Positions 8,879-17,382 of a DNA stretch of 64,000 bases are shown here, one piece after another (position 1 is the stretch's first letter; the number at the start of each line of letters is the position of its first letter). The position numbers and the translations under genes are program-made. The notes beneath the pieces were generated by a model. That model was not told the DNA's origin. It was given only the letters and a program-made list of their open reading frames with translations, and did no database searches. The stretch is taken from NCBI GenBank assembly GCA_024401435.1, contig JAKSLB010000011.1, positions 1 to 64,000 on the forward strand. The letters are read 5' to 3'. This DNA comes from Paludibacteraceae bacterium (lineage in GTDB: Bacteria; Bacteroidota; Bacteroidia; Bacteroidales; Paludibacteraceae).

Positions 8879-9757
8879 TTAAAATAACATAAACATCCTC
8901 AACTTTCTATATCTTTCGTTAAGAATATTTATCATTGTGTCTGTGATGTAGTTGTTTACATTGCATATTAATGATTCACCTACGAATTTAGGTGTTCCTT
9001 CTAGACCTATCAACTTGTTATAAGAACAAATGAAATCCCCACCAACTTTTTGCGGTGCTGCTTCTAGACTTGTCAAGTTGTTATGAGAACAATCAAAATC
9101 CCCACAAACTTCCTTTGGACATCCTTCTAAACTTGTTAGTTTGTTGTAAGAACAAATGAAATTACCACCAACTTCTTTTGGTGCTCCTTCCAGACTTGTC
9201 AAATTGTTGTTATGAGAACAATCAAAATCTCCACCAACTACCTTTGGTGTTCCTTCTAGACCTATCAACTTGTTATAAGAACAAATGAAATTACCACCAA
9301 CTTCCTTTGGTGTTCCTTCTAGGCTTGTCAACTTGTTGTCAGAACAATCAAAATCACCACCAACTTCTTTTGGTGCTCCTTCTAAACTTGTTAGTTTGTT
9401 GTAAGAACAAATGAAATTACCACCAACTTCTTTTGGTGCTCCTTCTAGACTTGTCAAATTGTTGTTATGACAAATAAAATCACTACCAACTTTCTTTGGA
9501 CATCCTTCTAAACTTTCCAACTTATTTTCATGACAATAAAAAGAACCACCAACTTTTTTCGGTGCTCCGTCTAAACTTGTCAAATTGTTAAAAGAGCAAT
9601 TAAAATCACCACCGACACTAACGAAATTAATTGGTAGTTTTCCAACTAGAATGCTTACTATATCTACATTTCCCTTTACGGAAATGGTCTTGCCGATATA
9701 ATCCATATAGTTATTTCTATTTATGTAGTCAACTTCAATCATAGTATTTTTAATCAT
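8879..9757 (-). CDS. LRR-family protein with near-identical repeats, about 11
   Basis: 292 residues. Cap NYMDYIGKTISVKGNVDI and KLPINFVSVGG, then about eleven repeats that are far more alike than in the other members (GAPKEVGGNFICSYNKLTSL recurs with one or two changes), ending LNERYRKLRMF. At DNA level the units are close to identical, which indicates recent expansion or gene conversion. A minus-strand promoter (TTGATT, 17 bp, TATATT) lies near 9790-9820, divergent from the 9858 gene. Confidence 0.75.
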   Translation of the reverse strand: MIKNTMIEVDYINRNNYMDYIGKTISVKGNVDIVSILVGKLPINFVSVGGDFNCSFNNLTSLDGAPKKVGGSFYCHENKLESLEGCPKKVGSDFICHNNNLTSLEGAPKEVGGNFICSYNKLTSLEGAPKEVGGDFDCSDNKLTSLEGTPKEVGGNFICSYNKLIGLEGTPKVVGGDFDCSHNNNLTSLEGAPKEVGGNFICSYNKLTSLEGCPKEVCGDFDCSHNNLTSLEAAPQKVGGDFICSYNKLIGLEGTPKFVGESLICNVNNYITDTMINILNERYRKLRMFMLF

Positions 9758-9823
9758 TTAAACCGAAATGTATTAGACATTTTTTAATATAGCAAATTAT
9801 GTAAGAATAATCAAGACTATGTA

Positions 9824-9851
9824 TTGAAAAAATGATATAATTTACTATATT
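9824..9851 (+). promoter_or_regulatory. Promoter abutting the start codon
   Basis: TTGAAA (9824-9829), 16-bp spacer, TATATT (9846-9851). The ATG at 9858 follows after 6 nt, again predicting a leaderless transcript. It is divergent from the promoter of the gene ending at 8879. Confidence 0.65.
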
Positions 9852-9857
9852 ATGGAT

Positions 9858-10487
9858 ATGGAAAAGGAAATTATAACTGTTGACCACATAAGTAGATTCA
9901 ACTATACGAACTATATAGACAAGTATGTGATTGTTGAAGGTGATGTGTTGTTGCAAAGTATGGGTATTGCTATTATTCCTATTAACTTCATCAAGGTATA
10001 TGGTGATTTCATTTGTTATGAGAATGAATTGATTGACCTTGAAGGTTGTCCAGAGTATGTTGGTGGTAACTTTGATTGTTCTGATAACAATTTGGAATCA
10101 TTGTGGTATGCACCAAAGGTAGTTGAAGGAATTTGTTATGATTGTAGTTGTAACAAGTTGGCAAGCCTTGAAGGTTCACCAGAGACCTTCAATGGTAGTT
10201 TCTTTTGCAATGGAAATGAATTTACAAGCCTTAAAGGAGCACCGAAGAAAGTAGGTGGTTCTTTCTATTGTTGTAACAACAATTTGACAAGTCTAGAAGG
10301 TTCTCCAGATTATGTGGGCAGTGAATTTGATTGTACTAGAAATCCTTTGACGAGTCTAGAAGGAGCACCTGAGTTTGTAGGTGGTCGTTTATTTTGTGAT
10401 TCTATTCATATACAAAAATGCGAGTTGAACTTGGTCAATGAAAGATATAGAAAGTTAAATGTTCTTCATAAGTCATACAAAGGATAG
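9858..10487 (+). CDS. LRR-family protein, about 7 repeats
   Basis: 209 residues counted from MEKEIITVDHISRFN. Cap NYTNYIDKYVIVEGDVLL and IPINFIKVYG, about seven repeats, C-terminal NERYRKLNVLH. The 9858 ATG is preferred over the one at 9852 because 9852 directly abuts the -10 hexamer. It heads a plus-strand run of three LRR genes. Confidence 0.72.
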   Translation: MEKEIITVDHISRFNYTNYIDKYVIVEGDVLLQSMGIAIIPINFIKVYGDFICYENELIDLEGCPEYVGGNFDCSDNNLESLWYAPKVVEGICYDCSCNKLASLEGSPETFNGSFFCNGNEFTSLKGAPKKVGGSFYCCNNNLTSLEGSPDYVGSEFDCTRNPLTSLEGAPEFVGGRLFCDSIHIQKCELNLVNERYRKLNVLHKSYKG

Positions 10488-10496
10488 GTGAGTTAT

Positions 10497-11579
10497 ATGG
10501 GTTGTGTTGATGAAATTGTTTATGGTGATGTGAATTATTTCAATTACGAACAATACATAGGAAAGACAATATCCGTAGTAGGTGGTAATGTCGTTTTGAG
10601 CAATTTGGCATTTAGAAGACTTCCTATCAATTTTGTTAGTGTGGATGGTGATTTTGATTGTTCATGTAGTAATTTGAATACACTTGAAGGTTGCCCAGAA
10701 TATGTTAGGAGGAATTTTAATTGCTATGGTAATCAATTGTTGACAAGTCTTAAAGGTTGTCCAGAGTATGTTGGCGGTGAATTTGATTGTATCCATACTG
10801 CAATTACAACTCTAGAAGGAGCACCTAAATATGTAGGTGGTAGTTTTTATTGTCAACATAATAGGTTGACAAGTCTAGATGGATTGAACCTTGATGTGAT
10901 ATTTGGAGAGTTTCGTTGTAACCATAATGAATTGACAAGCCTAAAAGGATGTCCAAGAAGAATAAATGGTGATTTTATTTGTTCATATAACAAATTGACA
11001 AGTCTAGAATATGCTCCAGAATATGTTGAACAAGTCTTTAGTTGTAATAGCAATAAGATAACAAAACTAGAATATTCACCAAGATATGTTGGCGGTATGT
11101 TCAAATGCGAGTCAAATGAATTGTCTAATTTGGAAGGAGCACCAAAAGAAGTTGGTGGATTTGATTGTTCAAATAATGTTTTGTTGAGTCTAGAAGGGTG
11201 TCCAACAAAAGTATATGGTTCGTTTGATTGTTCAAATAACCATTTGACTAGACTAGATGGTTGTCCTAGTGTTGTTGAAGGTAATTTTAATTGTGCCAAC
11301 AATATTTTGAATAGTCTAGAGGGATGCCCTAAAAATGTGAAATCCTTTTATTGTACTAATAATAAGTTGAGAAGCCTAAAAGGATGTCCAAGGAACATAT
11401 ATGGTAGTTTTTGTTGCAACAACAATAAATTGACAAATTTTAATGGATGTCCAGAATATGTTGAAGGTTTCATTGATGTAGAAGGTTGTGACATACAAAA
11501 GCAAGAATTGTATATTTTGGAAAAAAGGTATAAGATGATGAAGGTTTTTAAGAACAATGAGGTAATGAATGACAAATGA
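10497..11579 (+). CDS. LRR-family protein, about 13 repeats
   Basis: 360 residues. Cap NYEQYIGKTISVVGGNVVLS and RRLPINFVSVDG, about thirteen repeats, and a variant C-terminal motif (EKRYKMMKVFK). Start 10497 is chosen over a GTG at 10488 because AGGTGA lies at SD distance from it. Its 3' end overlaps the start of the 11569 gene. Confidence 0.75.
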   Translation: MGCVDEIVYGDVNYFNYEQYIGKTISVVGGNVVLSNLAFRRLPINFVSVDGDFDCSCSNLNTLEGCPEYVRRNFNCYGNQLLTSLKGCPEYVGGEFDCIHTAITTLEGAPKYVGGSFYCQHNRLTSLDGLNLDVIFGEFRCNHNELTSLKGCPRRINGDFICSYNKLTSLEYAPEYVEQVFSCNSNKITKLEYSPRYVGGMFKCESNELSNLEGAPKEVGGFDCSNNVLLSLEGCPTKVYGSFDCSNNHLTRLDGCPSVVEGNFNCANNILNSLEGCPKNVKSFYCTNNKLRSLKGCPRNIYGSFCCNNNKLTNFNGCPEYVEGFIDVEGCDIQKQELYILEKRYKMMKVFKNNEVMNDK

Positions 11580-12264
11580 TGAAGTTATCTATGTTAAGAA
11601 CATTCATAATGGAAATTATAAGAAATACATAGGAAAGACTGTATTTGTTAACGAAAATGTTACTTTAGATAATATGAATTTTAAAAGATTGCCAGATATA
11701 AAGTATCTTTATGTCGGTGGATACTTTAATTGTTCAAATAATCATTTGACAAGTTTAAAGGGATGCCCAAAGGAAGTCGGTGGTAATTTCTTTTGTTCTT
11801 ACAACAAATTGACAAGTCTAGAATATGCACCAAAGTATGTCGGTGGGAGGTTTGATTGTAACGGCAATAAACTTACAACATTGAGTGGGGGGCCTAATAC
11901 GGTTATTGGTGATTTCATATGTGTACGCAATATGTTAACAAGCCTTGAAGGTTCTCCTAGTTGTGTCGGTGGAGATTTCATTTGTAGTAAAAATATGTTG
12001 AAAAATTTTGAAGGTTCTCCTAAATATATAGGCGGTGACTGCCAATTTAGTTATGGTCAAGATTTTAGTCTTGATGGCTTTTGTTGTGAATATTTTGGTG
12101 GAAAACTAATAACTTCTTTATATTCTATTGCTCCAGATGGAAAAGTTTCTCATATTAGTGATGAAAAATTTGTAATGGATATGGAAATCATAAATGAAAG
12201 ATATAGAAGAATGAGAATGTTCAAGAATCCTACAATTGATGAATATTTAAAAAATGAAGAATAA
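11569..12264 (+). CDS. LRR-family protein, about 5 repeats and a unique tail
   Basis: 231 residues. Cap NYKKYIGKTVFVNENVTLD, about five repeats, then a diverged stretch of about 60 residues (CQFSYGQDFSLDGFCCEYFGG...) before the family motif NERYRRMRMFK. It overlaps the upstream paralogue by 11 nt, so translation is probably coupled. Confidence 0.7.
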   Translation: MTNDEVIYVKNIHNGNYKKYIGKTVFVNENVTLDNMNFKRLPDIKYLYVGGYFNCSNNHLTSLKGCPKEVGGNFFCSYNKLTSLEYAPKYVGGRFDCNGNKLTTLSGGPNTVIGDFICVRNMLTSLEGSPSCVGGDFICSKNMLKNFEGSPKYIGGDCQFSYGQDFSLDGFCCEYFGGKLITSLYSIAPDGKVSHISDEKFVMDMEIINERYRRMRMFKNPTIDEYLKNEE

Positions 12265-12267
12265 GCA

Positions 12268-12296
12268 TTGACAAATATTATATAATTTATTAGTTT
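12268..12296 (+). promoter_or_regulatory. Probable sigma70-type promoter
   Basis: TTGACA, 17-bp spacer containing TTATATAATTT, but a poor -10 (TAGTTT). It lies just after the LRR run and upstream of the gene at 12321. Confidence 0.5.
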
Positions 12297-12320
12297 TGGT
12301 ATAAACAAAGCGAGGTATGT

Positions 12321-12500
12321 ATGAAGCGTTTTTTGGATGGTTTTGAGAAAGGAATCAATGCATTTGCACCTGTTGTTGGTGGTGCTATCGGTGGTATGTT
12401 GCTTGTAAAAGGGTGTATTGAAAAGGAAACCATTAGCATTGTTTTAGGTGTTTTTGTTATTGTTGCGAATATGATTTCATCCTATATGTGGAAAAAATAA
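12321..12500 (+). CDS. Small two-helix membrane protein, 59 aa
   Basis: Reading frame MKRFLDGFEKGINAFAPVV through to MWKK. Two hydrophobic helices (about residues 13-32 and 38-55) with Gly-rich first helix and charged ends. SD-like GAGGT precedes the ATG. Role unknown; small phage membrane proteins of this kind are sometimes lysis or superinfection-exclusion factors, but nothing here decides that. Confidence 0.55.
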   Translation: MKRFLDGFEKGINAFAPVVGGAIGGMLLVKGCIEKETISIVLGVFVIVANMISSYMWKK

Positions 12501-12517
12501 ACAAAGAGAGGTAAGTT

Positions 12518-12883
12518 ATGCCTGAATTCAATGACATCTTTAATTCTACAATGACTATGTTGAACATTCCACAAGGTTCGTTCAATGAAAAGTACGCAAA
12601 GCCCATTGATGAACTTGCAAGCCTTCTTGAAAAGGAAGGGATTGAGTTCTTCTCTAGGAACATCCACGATGGAAAGCAGTTGCTTTTCTCTTGGTGTGGC
12701 GGTGATGTGGTATGTCATTCTGGTTCATACGGAAGTGGTGGTGGATTGCTTGAAGTGATGGGAGATATGCTTCTTACGAAGAAGGAATCATCGGTTGATT
12801 CCGTATTGGGCTACCTTTCCGTCAATGATGTGTTTAAAAGGGTCAAGAAGGCTTGGAAGAAGACCAATGCAAAGCAAGACTGA
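12518..12883 (+). CDS. Hypothetical protein, 121 aa
   Basis: Soluble protein with a central CGGDVVCHSGSYGSGGG segment and a Lys-rich C-terminus. Not recognised. SD AGAGAGG upstream. It starts 17 nt after the membrane protein and overlaps the next gene, consistent with one operon. Confidence 0.55.
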   Translation: MPEFNDIFNSTMTMLNIPQGSFNEKYAKPIDELASLLEKEGIEFFSRNIHDGKQLLFSWCGGDVVCHSGSYGSGGGLLEVMGDMLLTKKESSVDSVLGYLSVNDVFKRVKKAWKKTNAKQD

Positions 12884-13082
12884 CATAGTAGAAAAGTACA
12901 AGAAACAACTTGGTCAACTAACTAGGGCAACCGAAAGGAAAATGCTCAAGAAGGATATGGAAATATACTTTCTTGAGCAAATGATTGAGGATTTCAAGGC
13001 TCTATGCGATGAAGAACAAATTGAAATGGTTAAAAACCTAGATACACAAAGGAGAAATAAATATGAAAAACATAAACATTGA
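12867..13082 (+). CDS. Small charged helical protein, 71 aa
   Basis: Lys/Glu-rich, predicted mostly helical (MQSKTDIVEKYKKQL...). Start at 12867 is inferred from operon overlap; a longer in-frame form reaching back to 12795 would overlap the previous gene almost entirely and is less likely. Function unknown. Confidence 0.45.
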   Translation: MQSKTDIVEKYKKQLGQLTRATERKMLKKDMEIYFLEQMIEDFKALCDEEQIEMVKNLDTQRRNKYEKHKH

Positions 13083-13476
13083 AATTGATTGGACTCAGGA
13101 ACCTTCTATGGGTTCTCCTATCATCAAGACAACAAAATTAAATGTTCCATATGATGAAGGTAAGAATATTGTTGCCTTGTGGCAGTGCGGTCAATGCATT
13201 GAAGAAGAATTTTGTGATTGGCGTTTTAATAAATTGGATAGAATTTTTGAATCTGAATTTGGAATTACGCCTGAAGATTGTAGTTTTGATGAAGTAGATG
13301 GTGTTTCTTGTGGTGTTCCTTATCCTATGACTCTCCGTGTTGATGGTGTAGAAATCGGTATGATTGAGGACTGCGGTGTTTATGGGTATGATGATTTGTT
13401 TGACCCCACTTGTGATGACTATGAAGAGTTCTACAATGAAAAGTTGTATGAATTGATTAATGAAATAGATTGTTAG
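13063..13476 (+). CDS. Hypothetical acidic protein, 137 aa
   Basis: Acidic, Cys-containing soluble protein (WQCGQCIEEEFCDW). It has SD AAGGAG and overlaps the preceding gene by 20 nt. Not recognised. It is followed after 1 nt by an LRR gene. Confidence 0.55.
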   Translation: MKNINIEIDWTQEPSMGSPIIKTTKLNVPYDEGKNIVALWQCGQCIEEEFCDWRFNKLDRIFESEFGITPEDCSFDEVDGVSCGVPYPMTLRVDGVEIGMIEDCGVYGYDDLFDPTCDDYEEFYNEKLYELINEIDC

Positions 13477-13477
13477 T

Positions 13478-14233
13478 ATGGATGATGTAATCCTAGTTGA
13501 ATCTATTTGTCCTACAAACTATAAGCAATTCATAGGCGAGAAGGTTTCCGTATATGGAAATGTCAATCTTCATGGTTTGGAATTGACAAGGATACCTATC
13601 AATTTTGTAGAGGTGAGGGGATACTTTGATTGCGGATATAACAACCTTGAAACATTGGATGGTAGTCCAAGGACAGTAGGAAGGGAATTCTTTTGTTGTC
13701 AGAATCATTTGACAAATCTAAATGGAGCACCATCTAGGGTTTGTGGTTCTTTTGATTGTAATAACAATGACTTGACAAGTCTTGAAGGAAGTCCGTCCTA
13801 TGTAGGTTGTACATTTGATTGTTCTAATAATCAATTAAACAATTTGATAGGTTCTCCAAAGGATGTTGGTTATTTTGATTGTGAATATAACAATTTGACA
13901 AGTCTAGAAGGAGCACCAAGCAATACTAGAGGTTTCAATTGTTCGTTCAATTTGCTAGAAAACCTAATTGGTTCTCCTAGGGTCATTGAAGGTTCTTTTA
14001 GGTGTAAGTACAATCAAATCAAAAGTCTTGTTGGTTGTCCAGATTATGTTAACGGTGAATTTGATTGCTCTAATAACAAAATCAAAAGTATTGATGTGCT
14101 ACCGAAGTATGTAGATAAGTTCTTTTGCGATAGTGTAGATGTCAACGCATTAATAATTATAAATGAAAGGTATAGGAAATTGAAGGTACTTAAACAAAAG
14201 GTTTGGCAGATAGCCAATAACACAGAGGAGTAA
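13478..14233 (+). CDS. LRR-family protein, about 9 repeats
   Basis: 251 residues. Cap NYKQFIGEKVSVYGNVNLH and RIPINFVEVRG, about nine repeats, C-terminal NERYRKLKVLK. It is embedded in a small-gene operon (12321 to 14571) rather than in the paralogue runs, so copies have dispersed within the region. Confidence 0.74.
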   Translation: MDDVILVESICPTNYKQFIGEKVSVYGNVNLHGLELTRIPINFVEVRGYFDCGYNNLETLDGSPRTVGREFFCCQNHLTNLNGAPSRVCGSFDCNNNDLTSLEGSPSYVGCTFDCSNNQLNNLIGSPKDVGYFDCEYNNLTSLEGAPSNTRGFNCSFNLLENLIGSPRVIEGSFRCKYNQIKSLVGCPDYVNGEFDCSNNKIKSIDVLPKYVDKFFCDSVDVNALIIINERYRKLKVLKQKVWQIANNTEE

Positions 14234-14235
14234 TA

Positions 14236-14571
14236 ATGAAAAAGGAAGATTTGGAAAAATTCAACCCTATTATGAAGCAAACCCTAAAGTCCCAAGCGGA
14301 AATCTTAAAGTTGTTGCTTTATATTTCCATTGTTTTCATTTTCCAAATGTATTCATTGTACCAATATCTTAATGGAAACCATTGGGTCTATATTATAACG
14401 GCTACCGCTTGCGTGTTCTTGATTTGTTACAATGCTTTTAGGTTGTTGATTGAATTTTCTATGTTGATTACATTGAATATGTCAAACCTATCAGTCAACA
14501 CCATTAGTACATTAAGGGCGTTCTTGGAAAAAAGAGATGACCTATTTGAAAAAGACAATTTGAATACCTAA
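14236..14571 (+). CDS. Small membrane protein, 111 aa
   Basis: Two hydrophobic helices (about residues 23-42 and 50-72) and a charged C-terminal tail. Not recognised. It starts 2 nt after the LRR gene and is closed by the terminator at 14581. Confidence 0.55.
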   Translation: MKKEDLEKFNPIMKQTLKSQAEILKLLLYISIVFIFQMYSLYQYLNGNHWVYIITATACVFLICYNAFRLLIEFSMLITLNMSNLSVNTISTLRAFLEKRDDLFEKDNLNT

Positions 14572-14580
14572 TTCAACAAG

Positions 14581-14614
14581 AAAAAGGATTTCCTTCATAG
14601 GAAATCCTCTTTTT
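14581..14614. terminator. Bidirectional terminator
   Basis: Stem AGGATTTCC/GGAAATCCT with A and T tracts on either side, between convergent genes. It overlaps the stop region of the minus-strand gene. Confidence 0.8.
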
Positions 14615-15237
14615 CATTTATTTTTAATGCATCTTTTAATCCAAGAAAGTAATTCGTTTGGTTTGCCTATACTTTCGTAGTATCCACCACCATCCCTTAT
14701 TTTTACGGATATGTCTTCGCCTTCAACGCATAAAGAAATGAAGTAGTGGTTTCCATCATCAAGACTACAAGAATATGTTGTGAAACTACCATCACTCATA
14801 TCAAAGCCTATCATTGAAACCTCATTGAATATATTACGCAAATCCATAACGAAACAATTCTTTATGACTTTTTTCTTCTTTAGTTCCCTTTCAACATCAA
14901 TATATTTCGCCTTTAATAACGATGTTAAGTCATTTGTCATTTCATCTAGGTCTAGTGCAAGAAGGTCATTGATACTATATTCTTTTGTGACAGAACATTT
15001 TATTACATTATAGCCATATTCCATACAATGAACAGATAACAAGTCGTCTTCGCTAAATGGTACATCACCATTCAACTTTGTAATCCTAAATGTATGGTCT
15101 TCATAGTCCATCTTCATCATACCATCTTCGTGACCAACCCAAGAATATTTAGGAAGTTTTGATTTCCATTTTCTTTCATACTCATCACAAAAATTATTGA
15201 AAATTTTAAGGTTTTCTAGTCTTTCTTCTTGTTTCAT
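14614..15237 (-). CDS. Hypothetical protein, 207 aa, paralogue of next gene
   Basis: Soluble protein resembling its upstream neighbour in length and in a central helix (LLALDLDEMTNDLTSL then YIDVERELKKKK, against LLDIEPSKILEDIKI then LIDVNREIKLRK). Both end in an aromatic helix. No function recognised. Its start overlaps the stop of the 15234 gene. Confidence 0.55.
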   Translation of the reverse strand: MKQEERLENLKIFNNFCDEYERKWKSKLPKYSWVGHEDGMMKMDYEDHTFRITKLNGDVPFSEDDLLSVHCMEYGYNVIKCSVTKEYSINDLLALDLDEMTNDLTSLLKAKYIDVERELKKKKVIKNCFVMDLRNIFNEVSMIGFDMSDGSFTTYSCSLDDGNHYFISLCVEGEDISVKIRDGGGYYESIGKPNELLSWIKRCIKNK

Positions 15238-15833
15238 GCGTCAATCACCCAATAATATTTAACGAAGTCGCAAAATTCTTTAACTATTTTATTTAAATCC
15301 GTGTCTATGTTCCCAGATATTGTCTTTTCTTGTGAGGATTCAAAAATACCTATGATGTGTTCTTTTGTATCGTAGGTTATGTGTATATAGATAGAATCCT
15401 CTGGATTTTCGCCAAGTATACACGCATAGGTATTTCCAAAAACAAACTTAAATGTATATCCGTTTCTTTTGACTTCTTCAAAGAATTTAAGAAGCGAAAG
15501 TTTTCTCAACTTTATTTCTCTATTGACATCAATAAGTTTATGGTTTCTAGCAATCTTAATGTCCTCCAATATCTTTGAAGGTTCTATGTCTAGTAATTTG
15601 TCAAGGTCATATTCAATATTAACCGATACATCCTCATTACACAAAGTGCTAACTATTATGGCATCCTTTTTATTCTTCTTGATTATAATGTCATCACGCA
15701 CTTGAAAGTAATATGTAACATTGTCTTTAACATAAAAAAACTTTCCACTATCAACATACCCAAAGTCTATGTTCCATTTATTTGAGTAATCTGTCATAGT
15801 TTTAACGAAATTTGAGTGTATTGGTGTTGGCAT
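15234..15833 (-). CDS. Hypothetical protein, 199 aa, paralogue of 14614
   Basis: Shares the central helix described for the adjacent gene and has an alternating beta-rich N-terminus. A minus-strand promoter TTGACA-N17-TAATTT lies at 15899-15871, divergent from the promoter at 15918. Function unknown. Confidence 0.55.
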   Translation of the reverse strand: MPTPIHSNFVKTMTDYSNKWNIDFGYVDSGKFFYVKDNVTYYFQVRDDIIIKKNKKDAIIVSTLCNEDVSVNIEYDLDKLLDIEPSKILEDIKIARNHKLIDVNREIKLRKLSLLKFFEEVKRNGYTFKFVFGNTYACILGENPEDSIYIHITYDTKEHIIGIFESSQEKTISGNIDTDLNKIVKEFCDFVKYYWVIDA

Positions 15834-15917
15834 TTTAATCTCTATAGTTTTTTGTTTTTAACCACCATAAAAATTATAAAACAAAATGGTTTTTGTCAAT
15901 AGATTTTAACCAAAGAC

Positions 15918-15953
15918 TTGACAACTCTTATATAATTTTCTATATTATATGGT
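15918..15953 (+). promoter_or_regulatory. Sigma70-type promoter, leaderless start
   Basis: TTGACA (15918-15923), 17-bp spacer with TTATATAATTTTC, TATATT (15941-15946), then 7 nt to the ATG at 15954. No room for an SD. Confidence 0.75.
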
Positions 15954-16679
15954 ATGAATGATGTTTTAGTCATAAATGGTGATATAGAATACTTGTATAG
16001 TAGTTACGAAGGAAAGAACCTTATTGTGAATGGTTCTGTTCATTTGGATGGGAATGTGTTCCCATTTGAATGTAATTTCCTATGCGTAACTGGGGATTTT
16101 TTCATATCAAATCCCCAATTCAATACAATGAAGGGTTGTCCTATGTATGTAGGCGGTAGTTTTATTTGGAGTAACGAAAAATCCAATCCAAAATACCGTT
16201 TGACATCATTCAAGCATTCTCCAATATATGTTGGTGATTCATGTTCATTTTATTCCATTGATGCTAGAACTATGGCTTCAAGCAATCTTGAGTATGTAAG
16301 AATGTTAAAACTTGAAGATATGAGGAATTTTGTTTCATTAAAGGGTTCACCGAATTGTGCTAATTATTTGTATATGCGTAATATGCCGAAATTGAAATGC
16401 TTTGATGGACTACCTAAAAGCATTACGGAACTTGTGATATATGACATTCCAAATATTTTCTATTTGGGGAGAAATGTTCCAAAGCATTGTAAAGTTATTT
16501 GTGGCAATTGCAATGCATTAGGAAAATATGATGTTTATTTTCACAATAATAAAGTGTACAAGGTGAATACCGATGAACAAAATGCAAGAAATGATAAGAT
16601 GAAAAGTATAGTGAAGTCAAAGGTTATTTTGAAAATCAAGGAAGAATATGGTTTTGATATCACAGATTATGTGAGGTAG
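15954..16679 (+). CDS. Divergent LRR-family protein
   Basis: 241 residues. Related to the LRR family through the YEGKNLIVNGSVHLDG cap, the GCPMYVGGSF unit and similar turns, but most repeats have lost the F-x-C-x-x-N core and the C-terminal NERYRKL motif is absent. It may be a family member under relaxed or altered selection. It precedes a typical member by 2 nt. Confidence 0.6.
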   Translation: MNDVLVINGDIEYLYSSYEGKNLIVNGSVHLDGNVFPFECNFLCVTGDFFISNPQFNTMKGCPMYVGGSFIWSNEKSNPKYRLTSFKHSPIYVGDSCSFYSIDARTMASSNLEYVRMLKLEDMRNFVSLKGSPNCANYLYMRNMPKLKCFDGLPKSITELVIYDIPNIFYLGRNVPKHCKVICGNCNALGKYDVYFHNNKVYKVNTDEQNARNDKMKSIVKSKVILKIKEEYGFDITDYVR

Positions 16680-16681
16680 TT

Positions 16682-17263
16682 ATGGAAAAGTATGATGTTG
16701 ATACAATTGATGAATCCAATTGGCAAGAATATATAGGCAAGAAAGACCTTTCCGTAAAGTTTGTGAAATTGCGTAAATGTAGTTTCAATGATAACAAATT
16801 GCCTTTTACTTTGAACAAGTGCGAAATGTGTTGGGTAATTGATTGCAACCTTAAATCTCTTGAAGGTTTTCCTAAAGAGGTTGTTGGAAACTTTTATTGC
16901 AGTGAAAACCCATTGAAGAACCTTGTAGGTAGCCCAAAGATTGTAGGCGGTAATTACTATTGCGACAATTGTAGACTTGAATGTCTAGAAGGTGCTCCAG
17001 AACGCATTGGAAATGGTGATAATAAGGAGGCAAGTTTCTATTGCTATGACAACAAATTGGAAACCCTAAAGGGTGCTCCAAGATATGTATGCGGTGATTT
17101 TGATTGCTCTGGCAATTACATCACATCGTTGGAACATTCACCTGATTATGTTGGCGGTTCGTTCATTTGTGATGACGGAAATATACCTAGTGAAATGGTT
17201 TCAGTGCAAAATGAAAGGTATAACAAGTTGAGGATTTTGCACAAGAATTTCAACGATGATTAA
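16682..17263 (+). CDS. LRR-family protein, about 5 repeats
   Basis: 193 residues. Cap NWQEYIGKKDLSVKFVKLR, diverged from the consensus, then about five repeats (FYCSEN, FYCYDN, FDCSGN) and NERYNKLRILH at the C-terminus. Second gene of a two-gene unit with 15954. Confidence 0.7.
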   Translation: MEKYDVDTIDESNWQEYIGKKDLSVKFVKLRKCSFNDNKLPFTLNKCEMCWVIDCNLKSLEGFPKEVVGNFYCSENPLKNLVGSPKIVGGNYYCDNCRLECLEGAPERIGNGDNKEASFYCYDNKLETLKGAPRYVCGDFDCSGNYITSLEHSPDYVGGSFICDDGNIPSEMVSVQNERYNKLRILHKNFNDD

Positions 17264-17280
17264 AATTATGTAAAAAACTA

Positions 17281-17309
17281 TTGACATTTCTTATTTAATT
17301 ATCTAAATT
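17281..17309 (+). promoter_or_regulatory. Sigma70-type promoter, TTATTTAATT variant
   Basis: TTGACA, 17-bp spacer with TTATTTAATT, TAAATT. The same variant occurs at 53571 upstream of cas7. About 70 nt of 5' UTR separates it from the SD and ATG at 17383. Confidence 0.75.
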
Positions 17310-17382
17310 TAATTTGTTAAACCAATATTCCTAAATAACCCCTAAAGAATGGAGATGTGGAATAAGACCAAAGGAGATAAAA

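Noticed and set aside
6662-9757. CRISPR-like or minisatellite array in the LRR region
   Set aside because: The 63-bp periodicity is coding and encodes the 21-residue repeat; there are no unique spacers.
7413-11981. Long antisense ORFs across the LRR genes
   Set aside because: They mirror the 63-bp repeats, have no SD and show no independent domain.
1733-17263. Diversity-generating retroelement for the LRR genes
   Set aside because: No reverse transcriptase and no template/variable repeat pair with A-biased changes is seen in the window.
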